Notes: a model not told the origin generated them from the letters alone. A DNA stretch of 64,000 nt from Trebonia sp963771985 (GCA_963771985.1 CAVYVO010000032.1:558001-622000); one strand, 5' to 3'. Counted from the first letter of the stretch, positions 46,636 to 55,976 are shown. Numbers and translations: made by a program.

Positions 46636-47505
46636 TCAGCCAGCGCTCAGTGATCGTGAGCCGCTGGCCAGCACGGTCGAGATCAGGGCGCGTACCGCCG
46701 GGTGCCGGGCGGTTCGCGGGCTGGTCAGCAGGACCAGGTCGATCGTGCCCAGCTCGGGCAGGCGGTGCCCGGGGCCGAGGGTGGTGAGCTGGGCCGGCAC
46801 GAGGCTGGCGGCGAGCGCCGAGATGCCGATGCCCGCGGCGACGGCGGCGATCAGGCCGTTGACGCCGCGGCAGACGCAGGCGCTGCGGAACGGCAGGCGG
46901 GCCCGGGTCAGGGCCCGGCGTATTTCCGTGCGCGAGATGCTCGGCGCGGGGTAGACAACCAGCGGCAAGGGCCTGGTCAGGTCGAGCTTCGTCGACGGCG
47001 TGCCGACCCAGAGGAGGCGTTCCCGCTTGACGAGCTGGCCGCGCTGCTCGCCGCTGGGGCGCTTGCCGATGAACACGTCGAGCTTGTCGCCCTCGAGGCG
47101 CTGGTGCAGCAGGCCGCTCTGGTCGACCGTCAGGTCGAAGTCGACGAGCGGGTTGTCCCGGCGGAAGTCGCGCAGGATCTGCGGCAGCCGTGTGAGGGCA
47201 AGGTCGTCCGCGATCCCGATGCGCAGTCGCCCGCGCGGCCGGGAGCCGCTGAAGTAGGCCGCCGCCTGGTCGCAGGCGGCGAGGATGTTGCGCGCGAATC
47301 CGAGCATCGCCTCGCCGTCGGCCGTCAGCGCGACGGAGTGCGTGTCCCGCAGCACGAGCGTCCGGCCTGCCTGCTCTTCAAGGCGGCGTATGTGCTGGCT
47401 GACGGTCGGCTGCTGGATGCCGAGCCGGGCGGCGGCGCGGGTGAAGCTGCCGGTCTGCTCAACCGCGAGGAACGTCGCCAGCAGCTGCGGATCATAGCCG
47501 GTCAT
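46636..47505 (-). CDS. LysR-family transcriptional regulator
   Basis: A 289-residue LysR regulator. The winged HTH (residues 1-60) has QLLATFLAVEQTGSFTRAAA and IQQPTVSQHIRRLEEQAGR. The effector domain starts near residue 90 (GRLRIGIADDLALTRLPQIL). It diverges from the MFS transporter with 101 bases between them, the usual layout for a LysR controlling its neighbour. The inducer cannot be predicted. Confidence 0.88.
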   Translation of the reverse strand: MTGYDPQLLATFLAVEQTGSFTRAAARLGIQQPTVSQHIRRLEEQAGRTLVLRDTHSVALTADGEAMLGFARNILAACDQAAAYFSGSRPRGRLRIGIADDLALTRLPQILRDFRRDNPLVDFDLTVDQSGLLHQRLEGDKLDVFIGKRPSGEQRGQLVKRERLLWVGTPSTKLDLTRPLPLVVYPAPSISRTEIRRALTRARLPFRSACVCRGVNGLIAAVAAGIGISALAASLVPAQLTTLGPGHRLPELGTIDLVLLTSPRTARHPAVRALISTVLASGSRSLSAG

Positions 47506-47526
47506 AAGATTTCACAATAACTGTTA

Positions 47527-47540
47527 GGCAAGTAATTGCC
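47527..47540. promoter_or_regulatory. LysR-type site between LysR and MFS genes
   Basis: GGCAA-GTAA-TTGCC, five-base arms with a four-base spacer and AT-rich surroundings, lies 21 bases from the LysR start and 66 from the MFS start. The symmetry and position fit a LysR autoregulatory site. Confidence 0.45.
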
Positions 47541-47606
47541 GTTCCATATAAGCCACGGCGGGCCGAGGATGGCTAGGGACAACCGGCGACCAGGAAGGCC
47601 CCTCTA

Positions 47607-48851
47607 GTGACCACCGCCGAGGCGATTCGGCAACCGAGAGGCGCCTTCGCCGCCCTCACCTCGCGCAGCTACCGGATCTATCTGGGCGGGCAGAGCCTGG
47701 CCAACACCGGCACGTGGATGCAGACCGTCGCCCAGGACTGGCTGATCTTCAGCCTGACCCGCAGCCCGGCCGCCGTCGGCGTGACGATGGCGCTGCAGTT
47801 CCTGCCGATGCTGGTGCTCGGCCTCTACACCGGGGCGGTGGCCGACCGGCTGCCGCGGCGGCGCATCCTGCTGACCACGCAGACGCTGAACGCCGCCGCC
47901 ACCGCGGCGCTGGCCGCTATCACGATCGTCGGCGCGGCGCGCCCGGCCGACGTGTACGCCTTCGCGCTCGCCAGCGGGCTGATCTTCGCGTTCGACGCGC
48001 CCGCCAGGCAGGCGTTCGTGGCCGAGGTCGCGCCCGGCGGCCGGCTCCGGGCCGCGATCGCCCTGAACGCCGCGGTGTTCCAGGCGACCCGGCTGATCGG
48101 GCCGGCCGTCGCGAGCCTGCTCATCGTGAGCGTCGGCACGGGGTGGGTGTTCGCGGTCAACGCCGCCTGCTACCTCGGCCCGACGATCGGCCTGCTGCGG
48201 CTGCGGCCGTCCGACCTGGTACCCGCTCCGGCCGTGGCCCGGGAGCCCGGAGCGCTGCGGGCCGCCGCGCGGTACGTGGGCCGGCGCCCGGACGTCATGG
48301 GGACGATTTTCCTCGTGGGGATGCTCGGAACGTTCGGCCTGAACTTTCCGATCGTGCTGACCGCGATGGCGAAGTCGGCGTTCGGCGGCGGCGCCAGCAC
48401 CTACGGCCTGTTCAACATCGTGCTGGCGATCGGGTCGGCGGCCGGGGCGCTGCGCGCCGGCGCCGCCGCGAGCCCGAGGCCTCGCGTCATCGCGGCCTCG
48501 GCGGCCGTGTTCGGGCTGCTCCAGCTCAGCGCGGCGGTCGCGCCGTCCCTGGAGGTGTTCCTCCCCCTGCTGGCCGCCATGGGCTTCACCAACCTGGCGT
48601 TCCAGGCCATGGCGAACGCGTCCGTCCAGCTCGCCGTCGACCCTGAGCTGCGCGGCCGCGTGATGGGACTGTACATGCTGGTCTTCATCGGCGGCACGCC
48701 CATCGGCGCCCCGGTCGTCGGGGCGCTCACCAGCCAGTTCGGTGCCCGGGCCGGCATGGCTGTCTGCGGCGCCGTACCAGCGCTTGCCGCCGTCGCCATG
48801 GCACTCGCAATAGCCTGGCGGCAGGGAGTCAGGCGGGTCCGTTCGGGATAA
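47607..48851 (+). CDS. MFS transporter (EntS/MFS_3 type)
   Basis: A 414-residue transporter with about 12 membrane helices. It has the N-terminal YRIYLGGQSLANTGTWMQTV and QDWLIFSLTRSPAAVGVTMA, the loop motif GAVADRLPRRRILLTTQTLN and a second-half FNIVLAIGSAAGALRAG. This arrangement is typical of the EntS-like MFS_3 exporters of drugs or siderophores. GTG at 47607 follows AGGAAGG. It is probably controlled by the divergent LysR regulator. Confidence 0.85.
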   Translation: MTTAEAIRQPRGAFAALTSRSYRIYLGGQSLANTGTWMQTVAQDWLIFSLTRSPAAVGVTMALQFLPMLVLGLYTGAVADRLPRRRILLTTQTLNAAATAALAAITIVGAARPADVYAFALASGLIFAFDAPARQAFVAEVAPGGRLRAAIALNAAVFQATRLIGPAVASLLIVSVGTGWVFAVNAACYLGPTIGLLRLRPSDLVPAPAVAREPGALRAAARYVGRRPDVMGTIFLVGMLGTFGLNFPIVLTAMAKSAFGGGASTYGLFNIVLAIGSAAGALRAGAAASPRPRVIAASAAVFGLLQLSAAVAPSLEVFLPLLAAMGFTNLAFQAMANASVQLAVDPELRGRVMGLYMLVFIGGTPIGAPVVGALTSQFGARAGMAVCGAVPALAAVAMALAIAWRQGVRRVRSG

Positions 48852-49066
48852 ACGGAAACGGGAGCGGCGCGGCGGGCCAGCGTCCAGGTGACGGCTGCTT
48901 ACGCGTGGCTCACGTGTGGCTCACCTATGGCCCGCACCAGTATCCTTTTGGACACATGTGACCGGTTAGTGAACATTCTCGTTCGCGCGGACCGATATAG
49001 TTCGGGTGCCTGAGTGTTTCTCCCCGCAACCCGCAACTTTCTGGTCAGTCGTGTCCTTGGAGGGGC

Positions 49067-49279
49067 ATGCGTACGCACCGTTACCGGATCACCATCGCTG
49101 GCGGTCTAGGGGAGATTGGGCGCGAAGCGTTCGGAGACTTCCTCATTGAACCCAATGGCGCCGATACCGTGCTCATCGGCGACCTGGACCAGGCGGCCTT
49201 GCATGGCGCGCTCAACCGGATCCTGTCGCTCGGCCTGGAGCTCGTGGAACTGGACCGGCTGCCCAATGGATCAGCCTGA
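49067..49279 (+). CDS. Small conserved protein, paralogue 1
   Basis: A 70-residue protein: RYRITIAGGLGEIGREAFGD, then DTVLIGDLDQAALHGALNRI and LSLGLELVELDRL. The alpha-beta pattern with GDLDQ is common among small actinobacterial proteins of unknown function. TTGGAGGGG lies a few bases before the ATG. A relative with the same core lies convergently 25 bases downstream. The 215 bases before this gene contain AT-rich promoter-like sequence. Confidence 0.7.
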   Translation: MRTHRYRITIAGGLGEIGREAFGDFLIEPNGADTVLIGDLDQAALHGALNRILSLGLELVELDRLPNGSA

Positions 49280-49304
49280 GGCTCGACGTCCGCCGGGCCG
49301 TCCG

Positions 49305-49505
49305 TCAAGCCGCCGACGCCCGCTTGACCCTGACGAGCTCGAGGCCCAGCGTGTGCACGCGGTCCAGCAGCGCGTACAGACCGGACTGGTCAAGGTCACC
49401 GGACAAGACCGTGCTCGCCGGCGCCTCCTGCACCAGCATGTAGGGGAAGGCCGCGCGCTGCGCCGGGCTGAGCGAGCCGATCACCTCAATCTCGTAGGTT
49501 CGCAT
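49305..49505 (-). CDS. Small conserved protein, paralogue 2
   Basis: A 66-residue protein: MRTYEIEVIGSLSPAQRAAF, then STVLSGDLDQSGLYALLDRV and HTLGLELVRVKR. It shares TVLxGDLDQxxLxxxLxR and LGLELV with the gene at 49067. ATG at 49505 is chosen because GAAGGAGGT then sits nine bases upstream; GTG at 49511 would leave only three. The pair may have arisen by inverted duplication. Role unknown. Confidence 0.7.
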   Translation of the reverse strand: MRTYEIEVIGSLSPAQRAAFPYMLVQEAPASTVLSGDLDQSGLYALLDRVHTLGLELVRVKRASAA

Positions 49506-49666
49506 GGTCACGCGACCTCCTTCCCGGCCCGGTCGTCATCCATGGGTGCACAAGGCGGGCCTGCACCCCCCCAGAACCCACCCAACACCAACCGTTCCCG
49601 TCAGGCATCATGCCAACAGCATGAAAAATCCGGCTTTTTCGGTCGCGCCGGCGAACGCCTGGACCG

Positions 49667-51943
49667 CTAGCCCTCGAGCAGGCCCAGTTGCCGGGACCGG
49701 GTGACGGCCTGATGGCGGGAGGTGGCACCCAGCTTCCGGTAGATGGACATCGCCTGTGACTTGACGGTGTTCGGAGACAGCGACATCTCGGCGGCGATCC
49801 CGGGGAACGACATGTGGGTGGCGAGCAGCGGCAGGACGCGCAGTTCGGCGGCGGTCAGGGAGGAGGCTCCGGTGGTGGCGAGGCCGCGCTCTTCCCTCAA
49901 CTGGGCCCGGAGTTCCTGGACTTGGCCGACCAGGGTGCCCAGGCCGGGTCGCCGGCCCAGGATCTCGTCGATCTCCCCTATCAGTGTCCTGGCGCCGGCC
50001 GTATCCGCCAGGGCGAGGTGGACACGGGCGAGCTCGATCCGGGCCTGAACGGCCACGTGCGGGATCGCGTAGGTCAGCAGCGGCCGCGCGCGCTGGGCGC
50101 TGACCAGCTGCGCGCGGGCGGACTCGGCGTCCGCCCGGTGGATGGCCACGCGGGCTTGCACCGCGCAGACCAGCGGCATGACGTAGCTGTCCTCGGCGTT
50201 GCTCCGGCGCAGCGCGGCGCACGCCTGGCTGGCCAGGTCCTCGGCCTGGTCCCAGTGGCCGCGGACCATGGCCGCCAGCGACTGTTCAGCCAGCGCGTGC
50301 GCGGCGATGTCGTAAGTGGCGGTCTGCTCCCCTAGGCCGACGGCATCCGCCAGGACCGGGTTGCAGCCGTCGAGATCACCTGAGAGGACGCGCGCGATCC
50401 CTTGCATCAGCGCGGGCGCTGACGACACGATGCCCGCCGCCGGGAACCCGCGCGCGGCCTCGTCCGCGTCGGCAAGCATCTGCGTGATGCCGTGGCGGCA
50501 CATGAAGGCCCGGACTGTAGCGGCCCACGCCCGCGCGGCGAGATCACCGGGCTCGGTCGCGTTCCTTGCTTGCCAGCGATCTATCGCGTCGGCCAGCCGC
50601 TCGGCCTCGGCGGTCCGCCCGAGCCACGCGTAGCTGAGGGCGGCCAGCACCATCACCATCGGGTGCCGCTCGATCTCGCCCCGGTCATCGAACCACGCGA
50701 ACCACCGCAGGAGGGTAGTGATCCGCCCTCGCCGCCGGGCTGGCACCGCGAGTTTTCCCACCAGGTCGGCGGCCATGTCCACGTCTCCGGCGGCCATGGC
50801 GTACTCCAGTGCCTCCTCGGGCTGGCCGTTGCGCAGACACCAGGCGGCCGCGCGCCGCCGCAGGACCTCGACCACCCCGGGCTCGGTGCGTTCCAGCTCA
50901 GCGAGCAGCATGTCGCGGAACAGGTGGTGATAGCGGTACCACCGCCCCCGCCGGTCGAGCGGCACCAGCAGCAGGTTCGATTCGGCCAGCTCGGCCAGGG
51001 TTCTCGCCGAGCCGGGCTCGGCAAGCACCGCCCCGCACAAGGACCCGCACATCCGCTCCAGCACCGCGGTCCTGGTGAGGAAGGCCCGGTGCCGCGCCGA
51101 GATCCGGGTCAGGAACTCCGCCTCCATGTACTCGCTCACGAACCGGTCATCGCCGCCGAAGGAGGCGGCGGCGGTCCCGAGCGAGCCCCCTTCGCGCAGG
51201 CACAGCGCCGCGAGGTACAAACCGACCGGCCAGCCCTCGGTCCGCTGATGAAGCGCCGCCACCTCGTCCGCGCCGAGCGCCACCTCCGCGGCGCGCAGCA
51301 ACTCGGCCGCCTCGGCCTGGCTCAGCGCCAGGTCCGCGGGACCGATTTCGAGGATCCGGCCCTCGGCACGCAGCCGTGCGACCCGCAGCGGCGGCTCGCT
51401 CCGGGCCGCGAACACTAGCCGCGACCGGGCGGGCACGTGATCGGCCAGCACCGACAGCGCGTCCCGGCATTCCCGGTCGCGCAGTAGGTGCACGTCGTCC
51501 AGCACGAGCAGCACGGGCGTGGTCATCGACGCCAGCGCCGAGCCCAGCCGCGGCACCACCGAACCCGGCACCGAGCTCACCGGCGAGGACAGCGCCTCGA
51601 ATACCCGCTCGCCGACCGGCTGCACCGCGTCCAGCGCCGCCGCCACGTAACTGAGCAGGACCTTCGGGTCGTTGTCCCGCTCGTCCAGCGACACCCAGGC
51701 GACGGCTCTGCCGTCACGGTCGGCCCACTGCGACAGCAGCGTCGTCTTGCCGTACCCGGCGGGCGCCACCACCGTGACGATCGAACGCGAGTCATCGCGC
51801 GTCAGCTGCTCTATCAGCCACGACCGGATGACCGTCCCCCGGCGAACGGCGGGACTGCGAAGCTTCGCCTCGACCAGGTCGAACCCGAGCGCAGGGGCAC
51901 GCTCGACCTGGTCGAGCCGCTGACGTGCGCCAAGGTCCTGCAT
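49667..51943 (-). CDS. LAL-type (MalT-like) LuxR regulator
   Basis: A 758-residue STAND-ATPase regulator. Walker A VVAPAGYGKTTLLSQWADRD is at about residues 58-77 and Walker B PVLLVLDDVHLLRDREC about 145-160. A helical TPR-like region spans ~330-670. The C-terminal LuxR HTH reads LTAAELRVLPLLATHMSFPG and SPNTVKSQAMSIYRKLGATS. Large LAL proteins activate catabolic or secondary-metabolite operons after binding a ligand and ATP. The start at 51943 is uncertain because no strong ribosome binding site is visible. Two LacI-type sites lie 200-270 bases upstream. Confidence 0.88.
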   Translation of the reverse strand: MQDLGARQRLDQVERAPALGFDLVEAKLRSPAVRRGTVIRSWLIEQLTRDDSRSIVTVVAPAGYGKTTLLSQWADRDGRAVAWVSLDERDNDPKVLLSYVAAALDAVQPVGERVFEALSSPVSSVPGSVVPRLGSALASMTTPVLLVLDDVHLLRDRECRDALSVLADHVPARSRLVFAARSEPPLRVARLRAEGRILEIGPADLALSQAEAAELLRAAEVALGADEVAALHQRTEGWPVGLYLAALCLREGGSLGTAAASFGGDDRFVSEYMEAEFLTRISARHRAFLTRTAVLERMCGSLCGAVLAEPGSARTLAELAESNLLLVPLDRRGRWYRYHHLFRDMLLAELERTEPGVVEVLRRRAAAWCLRNGQPEEALEYAMAAGDVDMAADLVGKLAVPARRRGRITTLLRWFAWFDDRGEIERHPMVMVLAALSYAWLGRTAEAERLADAIDRWQARNATEPGDLAARAWAATVRAFMCRHGITQMLADADEAARGFPAAGIVSSAPALMQGIARVLSGDLDGCNPVLADAVGLGEQTATYDIAAHALAEQSLAAMVRGHWDQAEDLASQACAALRRSNAEDSYVMPLVCAVQARVAIHRADAESARAQLVSAQRARPLLTYAIPHVAVQARIELARVHLALADTAGARTLIGEIDEILGRRPGLGTLVGQVQELRAQLREERGLATTGASSLTAAELRVLPLLATHMSFPGIAAEMSLSPNTVKSQAMSIYRKLGATSRHQAVTRSRQLGLLEG

Positions 51944-52150
51944 CGCCAGAAACCGCGCCTCTCCAGACGGTCTGCCGTTCTAATGCTGGTGCGCCCTTTT
52001 TCTCACGTCAAGAGAATTCGCGGCGGCGGGACCGTTAAGAGGCAGGTGCTTGAAAATTCACGCGGGCAGATCCCGGGAATGTTGGCTGGCGGCCGGCGCG
52101 CGGACGGCAAGCGGGCACCTCTTGCGAGCGCCCGCTATTGGCACCGGAAT

Positions 52151-52164
52151 TGTGAGCGCTAATA
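52151..52164. promoter_or_regulatory. LacI-type operator 1
   Basis: TGTGAGCGCTAATA matches the actinobacterial LacI-family palindrome TGTTAGCGCTAACA at 12 of 14 positions. It lies in the 309-base gap between the LAL gene and the sulfatase remnant. That gap holds no gene. Confidence 0.5.
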
Positions 52165-52208
52165 TGGCGGAGTTTCTTGTCATTGGCCTCATATTTGGGC
52201 TGTTAGGT

Positions 52209-52222
52209 TGTTAACGCTAACG
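52209..52222. promoter_or_regulatory. LacI-type operator 2
   Basis: TGTTAACGCTAACG matches the same palindrome at 12 of 14 positions and is centred 58 bases from operator 1, a spacing that would allow looping. No LacI gene and no intact downstream gene remain nearby, except the divergently placed LAL regulator. Confidence 0.5.
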
Positions 52223-52252
52223 CATCCCGTCCCGCGGGAGCTGGGGTGCTGG

Positions 52253-52758
52253 TTACTGCCGGGCGTAGGCGGCGGCCGCTTCCTTCGCCAGGTCGACGAA
52301 GGGCGTCCCGCTGACGTCGATGAGCACGCGCTTGATCGTGCCGCCGGTGAAGGCCCAGGGGCGCTGGCCGGGATAGCCGTCGGTGACGGGCTCGGCCCCG
52401 CGGTACCGGTCCGCCCATTCCCTGAAGATGTGATGCGGCGCGTGCGCCGCGCCGGGGCAGTAGTACAGGAAGAACGGCTTGTCGGGAGCGATGGCCTTCG
52501 CGTCCTGGATGAACTCGATCGCCTTGTCGGTCAGGTCGGTGCTGAGGTGGTAGCCCTCCTGCGGGGACTTGGGCGGCGCCACGGGATGGTTGTCGTAGAT
52601 CAGGTCGGGATACCACTGGTTGGTCTCCCCGCCGAGGAAACCGTAGTACCGCTCGAACCCGCGGCCCAGCGGCCACTGGCGTTTCGAGGACGCCAGGTTC
52701 ATCTCGTCCTCGGCGGTCAGGTGCCACTTGCCCACGTGATAGGTGTTCCAGCCGCACT
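52253..52758 (-). pseudogene. Arylsulfatase remnant with internal deletion
   Basis: The frame reads NTYHVGKWHLTAEDEMNL, then RGFERYYGFLGGETNQWYPD, KAIEFIQDAKAIAPDKPFFL and HAPHHIFREWADRYRG, the middle of a type I sulfatase. It then jumps directly to WAFTGGTIKRVLIDVSGTPF and a normal sulfatase C-terminus. The N-terminal part with the formylglycine Cys/Ser site is absent and several hundred internal residues are missing. It cannot be active. The nearby GH127 remnant suggests a former sulfated-glycan locus. Confidence 0.75.
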
Positions 52759-53069
52759 ATGCGAATTGGGGATATTAGGGACATATCAGGCCAACACGCT
52801 ACAGAGTGTGACCGTTTCGCGTGCCCTGCCGCGGACTTCCCGGGCGAACGACCGTGATCACGAATAGTTTTCGTTGCTATTGAACGAATTACTTACGCGG
52901 AGAAAAATATTTTCGGGATCATCGCTCTAGCTCTCTAATCGGCGGTCACGGACGGTCATAGTGGCGCGCGAGGCCTGGGGCACCCCGGGCGAGGCCGTGC
53001 TCGTAGACGTAGACGACCGCCTGGGCTCGCGCGGCGGCGTGCCGCCGGGCAGGGCGACGCAGCGGCGGC
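52759..53069. other. 311-base intergenic gap, AT-rich in its middle
   Basis: Between the sulfatase remnant and the aldolase end there is no supported gene. Around 52,860-52,925 the sequence is unusually AT-rich (TTCGTTGCTATTGAACGAAT and a following AAAAATATTTT). This could be an old promoter or regulatory region. No clear inverted repeat or terminator was found. Confidence 0.4.
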
Positions 53070-53975
53070 TCAGGAGGCGGCTGGCTCCTTGTGCACCGAC
53101 GCCTGGTAGATCTCCTCGATCGAGGACTCCAGCGTTGCGTTGAACTCCTCGTCCGTCTGGCCCTCGGTCAGCCCCTCCAGGAGCGCGCGGGAGAAGCTGG
53201 CGATGAGCGTCGGATCCCGCGCGAGCAGGGCACACGCCTCGTCCTGGCTGTAGCCGCCCGACAGGGCGACGATCCGCAGCACGCGCGGGTCGGACGCCAG
53301 CTCGCCGTACAGGCCGGGCCGGGTCGGGATGGTGATCTTCAGCATGATGCGGGCGTCCTCGGGCAGCGCCTCGACGTGCTTGGCGATGGCGTCGCGCAGC
53401 AGCGCCTCGGCCTGCTCCTTGTGCGGGCTGGAGATGCTGACCTCGGGCTCGAGGATCGGCACGAGGCCCGCCGCCATGATCCGGGCACCGTACTCGAACT
53501 GCTGGTCCACGATCGCGGCGACCCCGGCCTCGTCGGCGTCCTTGATCACCGAGCGCATCTTGGTGCCGAAGATCTGGTGCCGACGGGCCCGGTCGAGCAG
53601 GTCATCGAGGGTGTCGATGGGCTTCATGAGCTGCACGCCGTCCCGTTCGGGGGCGAGTCCCTTGTCGACCTTCAGGAACGGGACCACGTTCTTCTCGTCC
53701 CACAGGTACGTGGCGGTGGGGACGCCGTTGACGTCCCGGTCCATGGTCTGCTCGAACAAGATCGCCGCGAGAATGCGCGAGCCGTCGAACGCCGGGCTGG
53801 TAAAAACCCTGGTCCGCATGGCGTGGACGAAGTCGAACATCTCGGTATCTGAGCTGTAGCGGTCCCGGCCGACGCCGTACTCGGCGAGCGCCTTGGGCGT
53901 GCTGCCGCCGCTTTGATCGAGCGCGGCGAAGAACCCGCGGCCGGTCCTTACCTTTTCGAATTGGGTAGTGTTCAC
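53070..53975 (-). CDS. Class I fructose-bisphosphate aldolase
   Basis: A 301-residue Schiff-base aldolase: GFFAALDQSGGSTPKALAEY, ILFEQTMDRDVNG, VVPFLKVDKGL, AGLVPILEPEVSISSPHK (the Glu-Pro-Glu of the active site) and MLKITIPTRPGLY with the catalytic Lys. It cleaves fructose 1,6-bisphosphate or a related keto-sugar phosphate. GTG at 53975 has AGGGAAG upstream. It is the third gene after the MBL hydrolase and a dehydrogenase, with only six bases between it and the latter, so it may act in a side pathway rather than central glycolysis. Confidence 0.87.
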   Translation of the reverse strand: MNTTQFEKVRTGRGFFAALDQSGGSTPKALAEYGVGRDRYSSDTEMFDFVHAMRTRVFTSPAFDGSRILAAILFEQTMDRDVNGVPTATYLWDEKNVVPFLKVDKGLAPERDGVQLMKPIDTLDDLLDRARRHQIFGTKMRSVIKDADEAGVAAIVDQQFEYGARIMAAGLVPILEPEVSISSPHKEQAEALLRDAIAKHVEALPEDARIMLKITIPTRPGLYGELASDPRVLRIVALSGGYSQDEACALLARDPTLIASFSRALLEGLTEGQTDEEFNATLESSIEEIYQASVHKEPAAS

Positions 53976-53981
53976 ACTTCC

Positions 53982-54872
53982 CTATCCTTCCACCCGGCGG
54001 GTCATCTCCGCGATGGCCGCCCAGTCGAGGTCCTCCCCGATCTCCGCCACCGTGGCCTCGAAGATCTCCCGCAGGACCGGGGCGCTGGGCAGGGAAACGC
54101 CGGCGTCGGCGCCGGCCTGGATCGCGAGCATCAGGTCCTTCAGGCCCAGGACCGTGGTGAACCCGGGCGGGGTGTAGGCGCGCCGGGCGATCGCGTCGCC
54201 GTACCCGCCGTAGACCACCCCGGGGAAGATGCTGTCGTTGATCATCTGGACGAACTGGCCGGTGTCCAGGCCGCCCCGCTCCAGCAGCGTGATCGACTCC
54301 GCCAGCGCCTGCAAGGCGTGGATGATGAGGTAGTTCACCGAGATCTTGGCCAGGTTCGCCGCCGCGGCGACGGGGCCGTACGACCAGACCCGGCGGCCCA
54401 TGACCTCGAGCATGGGCATCGAGGCCTCGACCGCCGCCGGGCTCCCCGCGGCCAGGATGGTCAGGGCGCCCGCGGCGGCCGCGTTCGGCCGCCCGATCAC
54501 CGGGGCGGCGACATAGCCGTAGCCGCCGGCCGCGGCGTGGGCGGCGAACTCCTCGGCCGCCCGGGCGCTGATCGTGGCGTGGTTGACGTGGATGAAGCCG
54601 GGCGGAGCCTCGCTCAGCAGCGCGGCCGGGAGGACCGCCCGCACCACGTTCTCGTTGGCCAGCATGGAGAACACGTGCCCGACGGCGATGACGTCGGCGG
54701 GTGAGTCCGCGCGGGCCGCGCCGTGGCCGGTCAGCTCGTCGACGTGGGCGGCCGACCGGCTCCAGACCGTGACCTCGTAGCCCGCGTCGACGAGCCTGCG
54801 GGCCATGGCCGAGCCCATGTGCCCGAGCCCGATGAAACCGACCCGCTTGCCGTTGCCGGCCGTATCCGTCAT
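53982..54872 (-). CDS. Beta-hydroxyacid dehydrogenase family oxidoreductase
   Basis: A 296-residue NAD(P)-dependent enzyme. It has the Rossmann motif GFIGLGHMGSAMARRLVDAG (about residues 12-31), VAAPVIGRPNAAAAGALTIL and the catalytic Lys in AAANLAKISVNYLI. The family includes 3-hydroxyisobutyrate, tartronate semialdehyde and related dehydrogenases; the substrate here is unclear. An AAGGAG site precedes the ATG. It is the middle gene of the MBL-dehydrogenase-aldolase operon. Confidence 0.82.
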   Translation of the reverse strand: MTDTAGNGKRVGFIGLGHMGSAMARRLVDAGYEVTVWSRSAAHVDELTGHGAARADSPADVIAVGHVFSMLANENVVRAVLPAALLSEAPPGFIHVNHATISARAAEEFAAHAAAGGYGYVAAPVIGRPNAAAAGALTILAAGSPAAVEASMPMLEVMGRRVWSYGPVAAAANLAKISVNYLIIHALQALAESITLLERGGLDTGQFVQMINDSIFPGVVYGGYGDAIARRAYTPPGFTTVLGLKDLMLAIQAGADAGVSLPSAPVLREIFEATVAEIGEDLDWAAIAEMTRRVEG

Positions 54873-54883
54873 GCGTGAGCTCC

Positions 54884-55837
54884 TTAAGCTAGGCAGGTGA
54901 GCGGCTTGCCGCCGTTATAGGCGACCATGTCGGTGAGCGCCCCGATGACGTCGACGGGGCCGCCGCGCGGGGTTCCGGCGAGCTCGGCGTACGCGCGGTG
55001 CAGGTTGCCGACGATGCGCTCGGCGTCCGGCCACGCGGCGAACCGGCCGAGGTCGGCGTCCCGCGCCGCGTCCAGCGGGGACACGCCCGCCGCCTGGCCG
55101 CGCGCGGCCAAGTCGAGCACGAACCGCAGGTAGCCGAGCGTGGCCTCGATCGGGGCCGTGCCCTCGAACACCGGGCCGTGGCCCGGGACGATCGTGCGGG
55201 CGCCGAGCGGCAGCACGACCTTCTCCAGCGCGTCGATGCAGCCCGTCACCGATCCCATCAGCAGGAACGGCGTGCCGCCGTTGAACACCAGGTCGCCGCA
55301 GAACAGCACGGACTTGTCCGGGATCCAGGCCAGCACGTCGTTGGTGGTGTGCGCCGCCGTCCCGACGTGCCGCACGGTGACGCGCGTGTCCCCGGCGTGC
55401 AGCGCGATCTCGCCGGTGAACGTGAGGAAGGGCGGTTCGAGCGGCAGCCGCCCCCAGTCCGGGTTCTCCCAGAAGGGCAGCTCCCGGGCCGGCCCGAACG
55501 CGATCGTCTCGGCCCGGGCGCGCTCGTGCGCGACGATCGCCGCGCCCGGGAACAGCGCGTTGCCGAACGTGTGGTCGCCGTGGTGGTGGGTGTTCAGCAG
55601 GATCCGCACGGGCGCCGGGGTCACCCGGCGGATCGCCGCCAGGTACGCCCGCGTGCGCCGCTCGGTGGAACAGGCGTCGACGCTGAACACGCCCTGCGGG
55701 CCGACGATGAAACCGGTGTTGTTGATCCACCATGTTCCGTCCGGCTGAACGTAGGCGTAGACCCCGTCGGCGACTTCGACGGTCCGGGGCGGGCCTGGCG
55801 TCGTGATCTCGTGCTCGTGCTCAGGGCCGCTGCTCAT
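54884..55837 (-). CDS. Metallo-beta-lactamase fold hydrolase
   Basis: A 317-residue MBL-fold protein. Metal ligands are visible in NTHHHGDHTFGN, GTAAHTTNDVLAW, LFCGDLVFNGG and VPGHGPVFEG. Relatives act as lactonases or thioesterases in catabolic operons. ATG at 55837 has GGAGG upstream and is preferred to the longer frame from 55888. It is the first gene of the operon; the downstream dehydrogenase follows after 11 bases. Confidence 0.82.
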   Translation of the reverse strand: MSSGPEHEHEITTPGPPRTVEVADGVYAYVQPDGTWWINNTGFIVGPQGVFSVDACSTERRTRAYLAAIRRVTPAPVRILLNTHHHGDHTFGNALFPGAAIVAHERARAETIAFGPARELPFWENPDWGRLPLEPPFLTFTGEIALHAGDTRVTVRHVGTAAHTTNDVLAWIPDKSVLFCGDLVFNGGTPFLLMGSVTGCIDALEKVVLPLGARTIVPGHGPVFEGTAPIEATLGYLRFVLDLAARGQAAGVSPLDAARDADLGRFAAWPDAERIVGNLHRAYAELAGTPRGGPVDVIGALTDMVAYNGGKPLTCLA

Positions 55838-55891
55838 CGGCCTGCCTCCAACCTTGAGGTCGCGCTGTCTCCCGGTGGGAGTCACCACGGC

Positions 55892-55926
55892 CCCGTTCGG
55901 GATAAAAGAGATTATTCAGCGAAACG
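55892..55926. repeat. Dispersed AT-loop hairpin, copy 2
   Basis: CCGTTCGGGATAAAAGAG, an AT-rich loop and CGAAACGG, resembling 11057-11095. It lies just upstream of the MBL gene and could contribute to its promoter region. Confidence 0.45.
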
Positions 55927-55976
55927 GACCGTGGCGTCTCCCGGCAGCGACAAGGGCTGGTGCGCGGACGTCGCTG

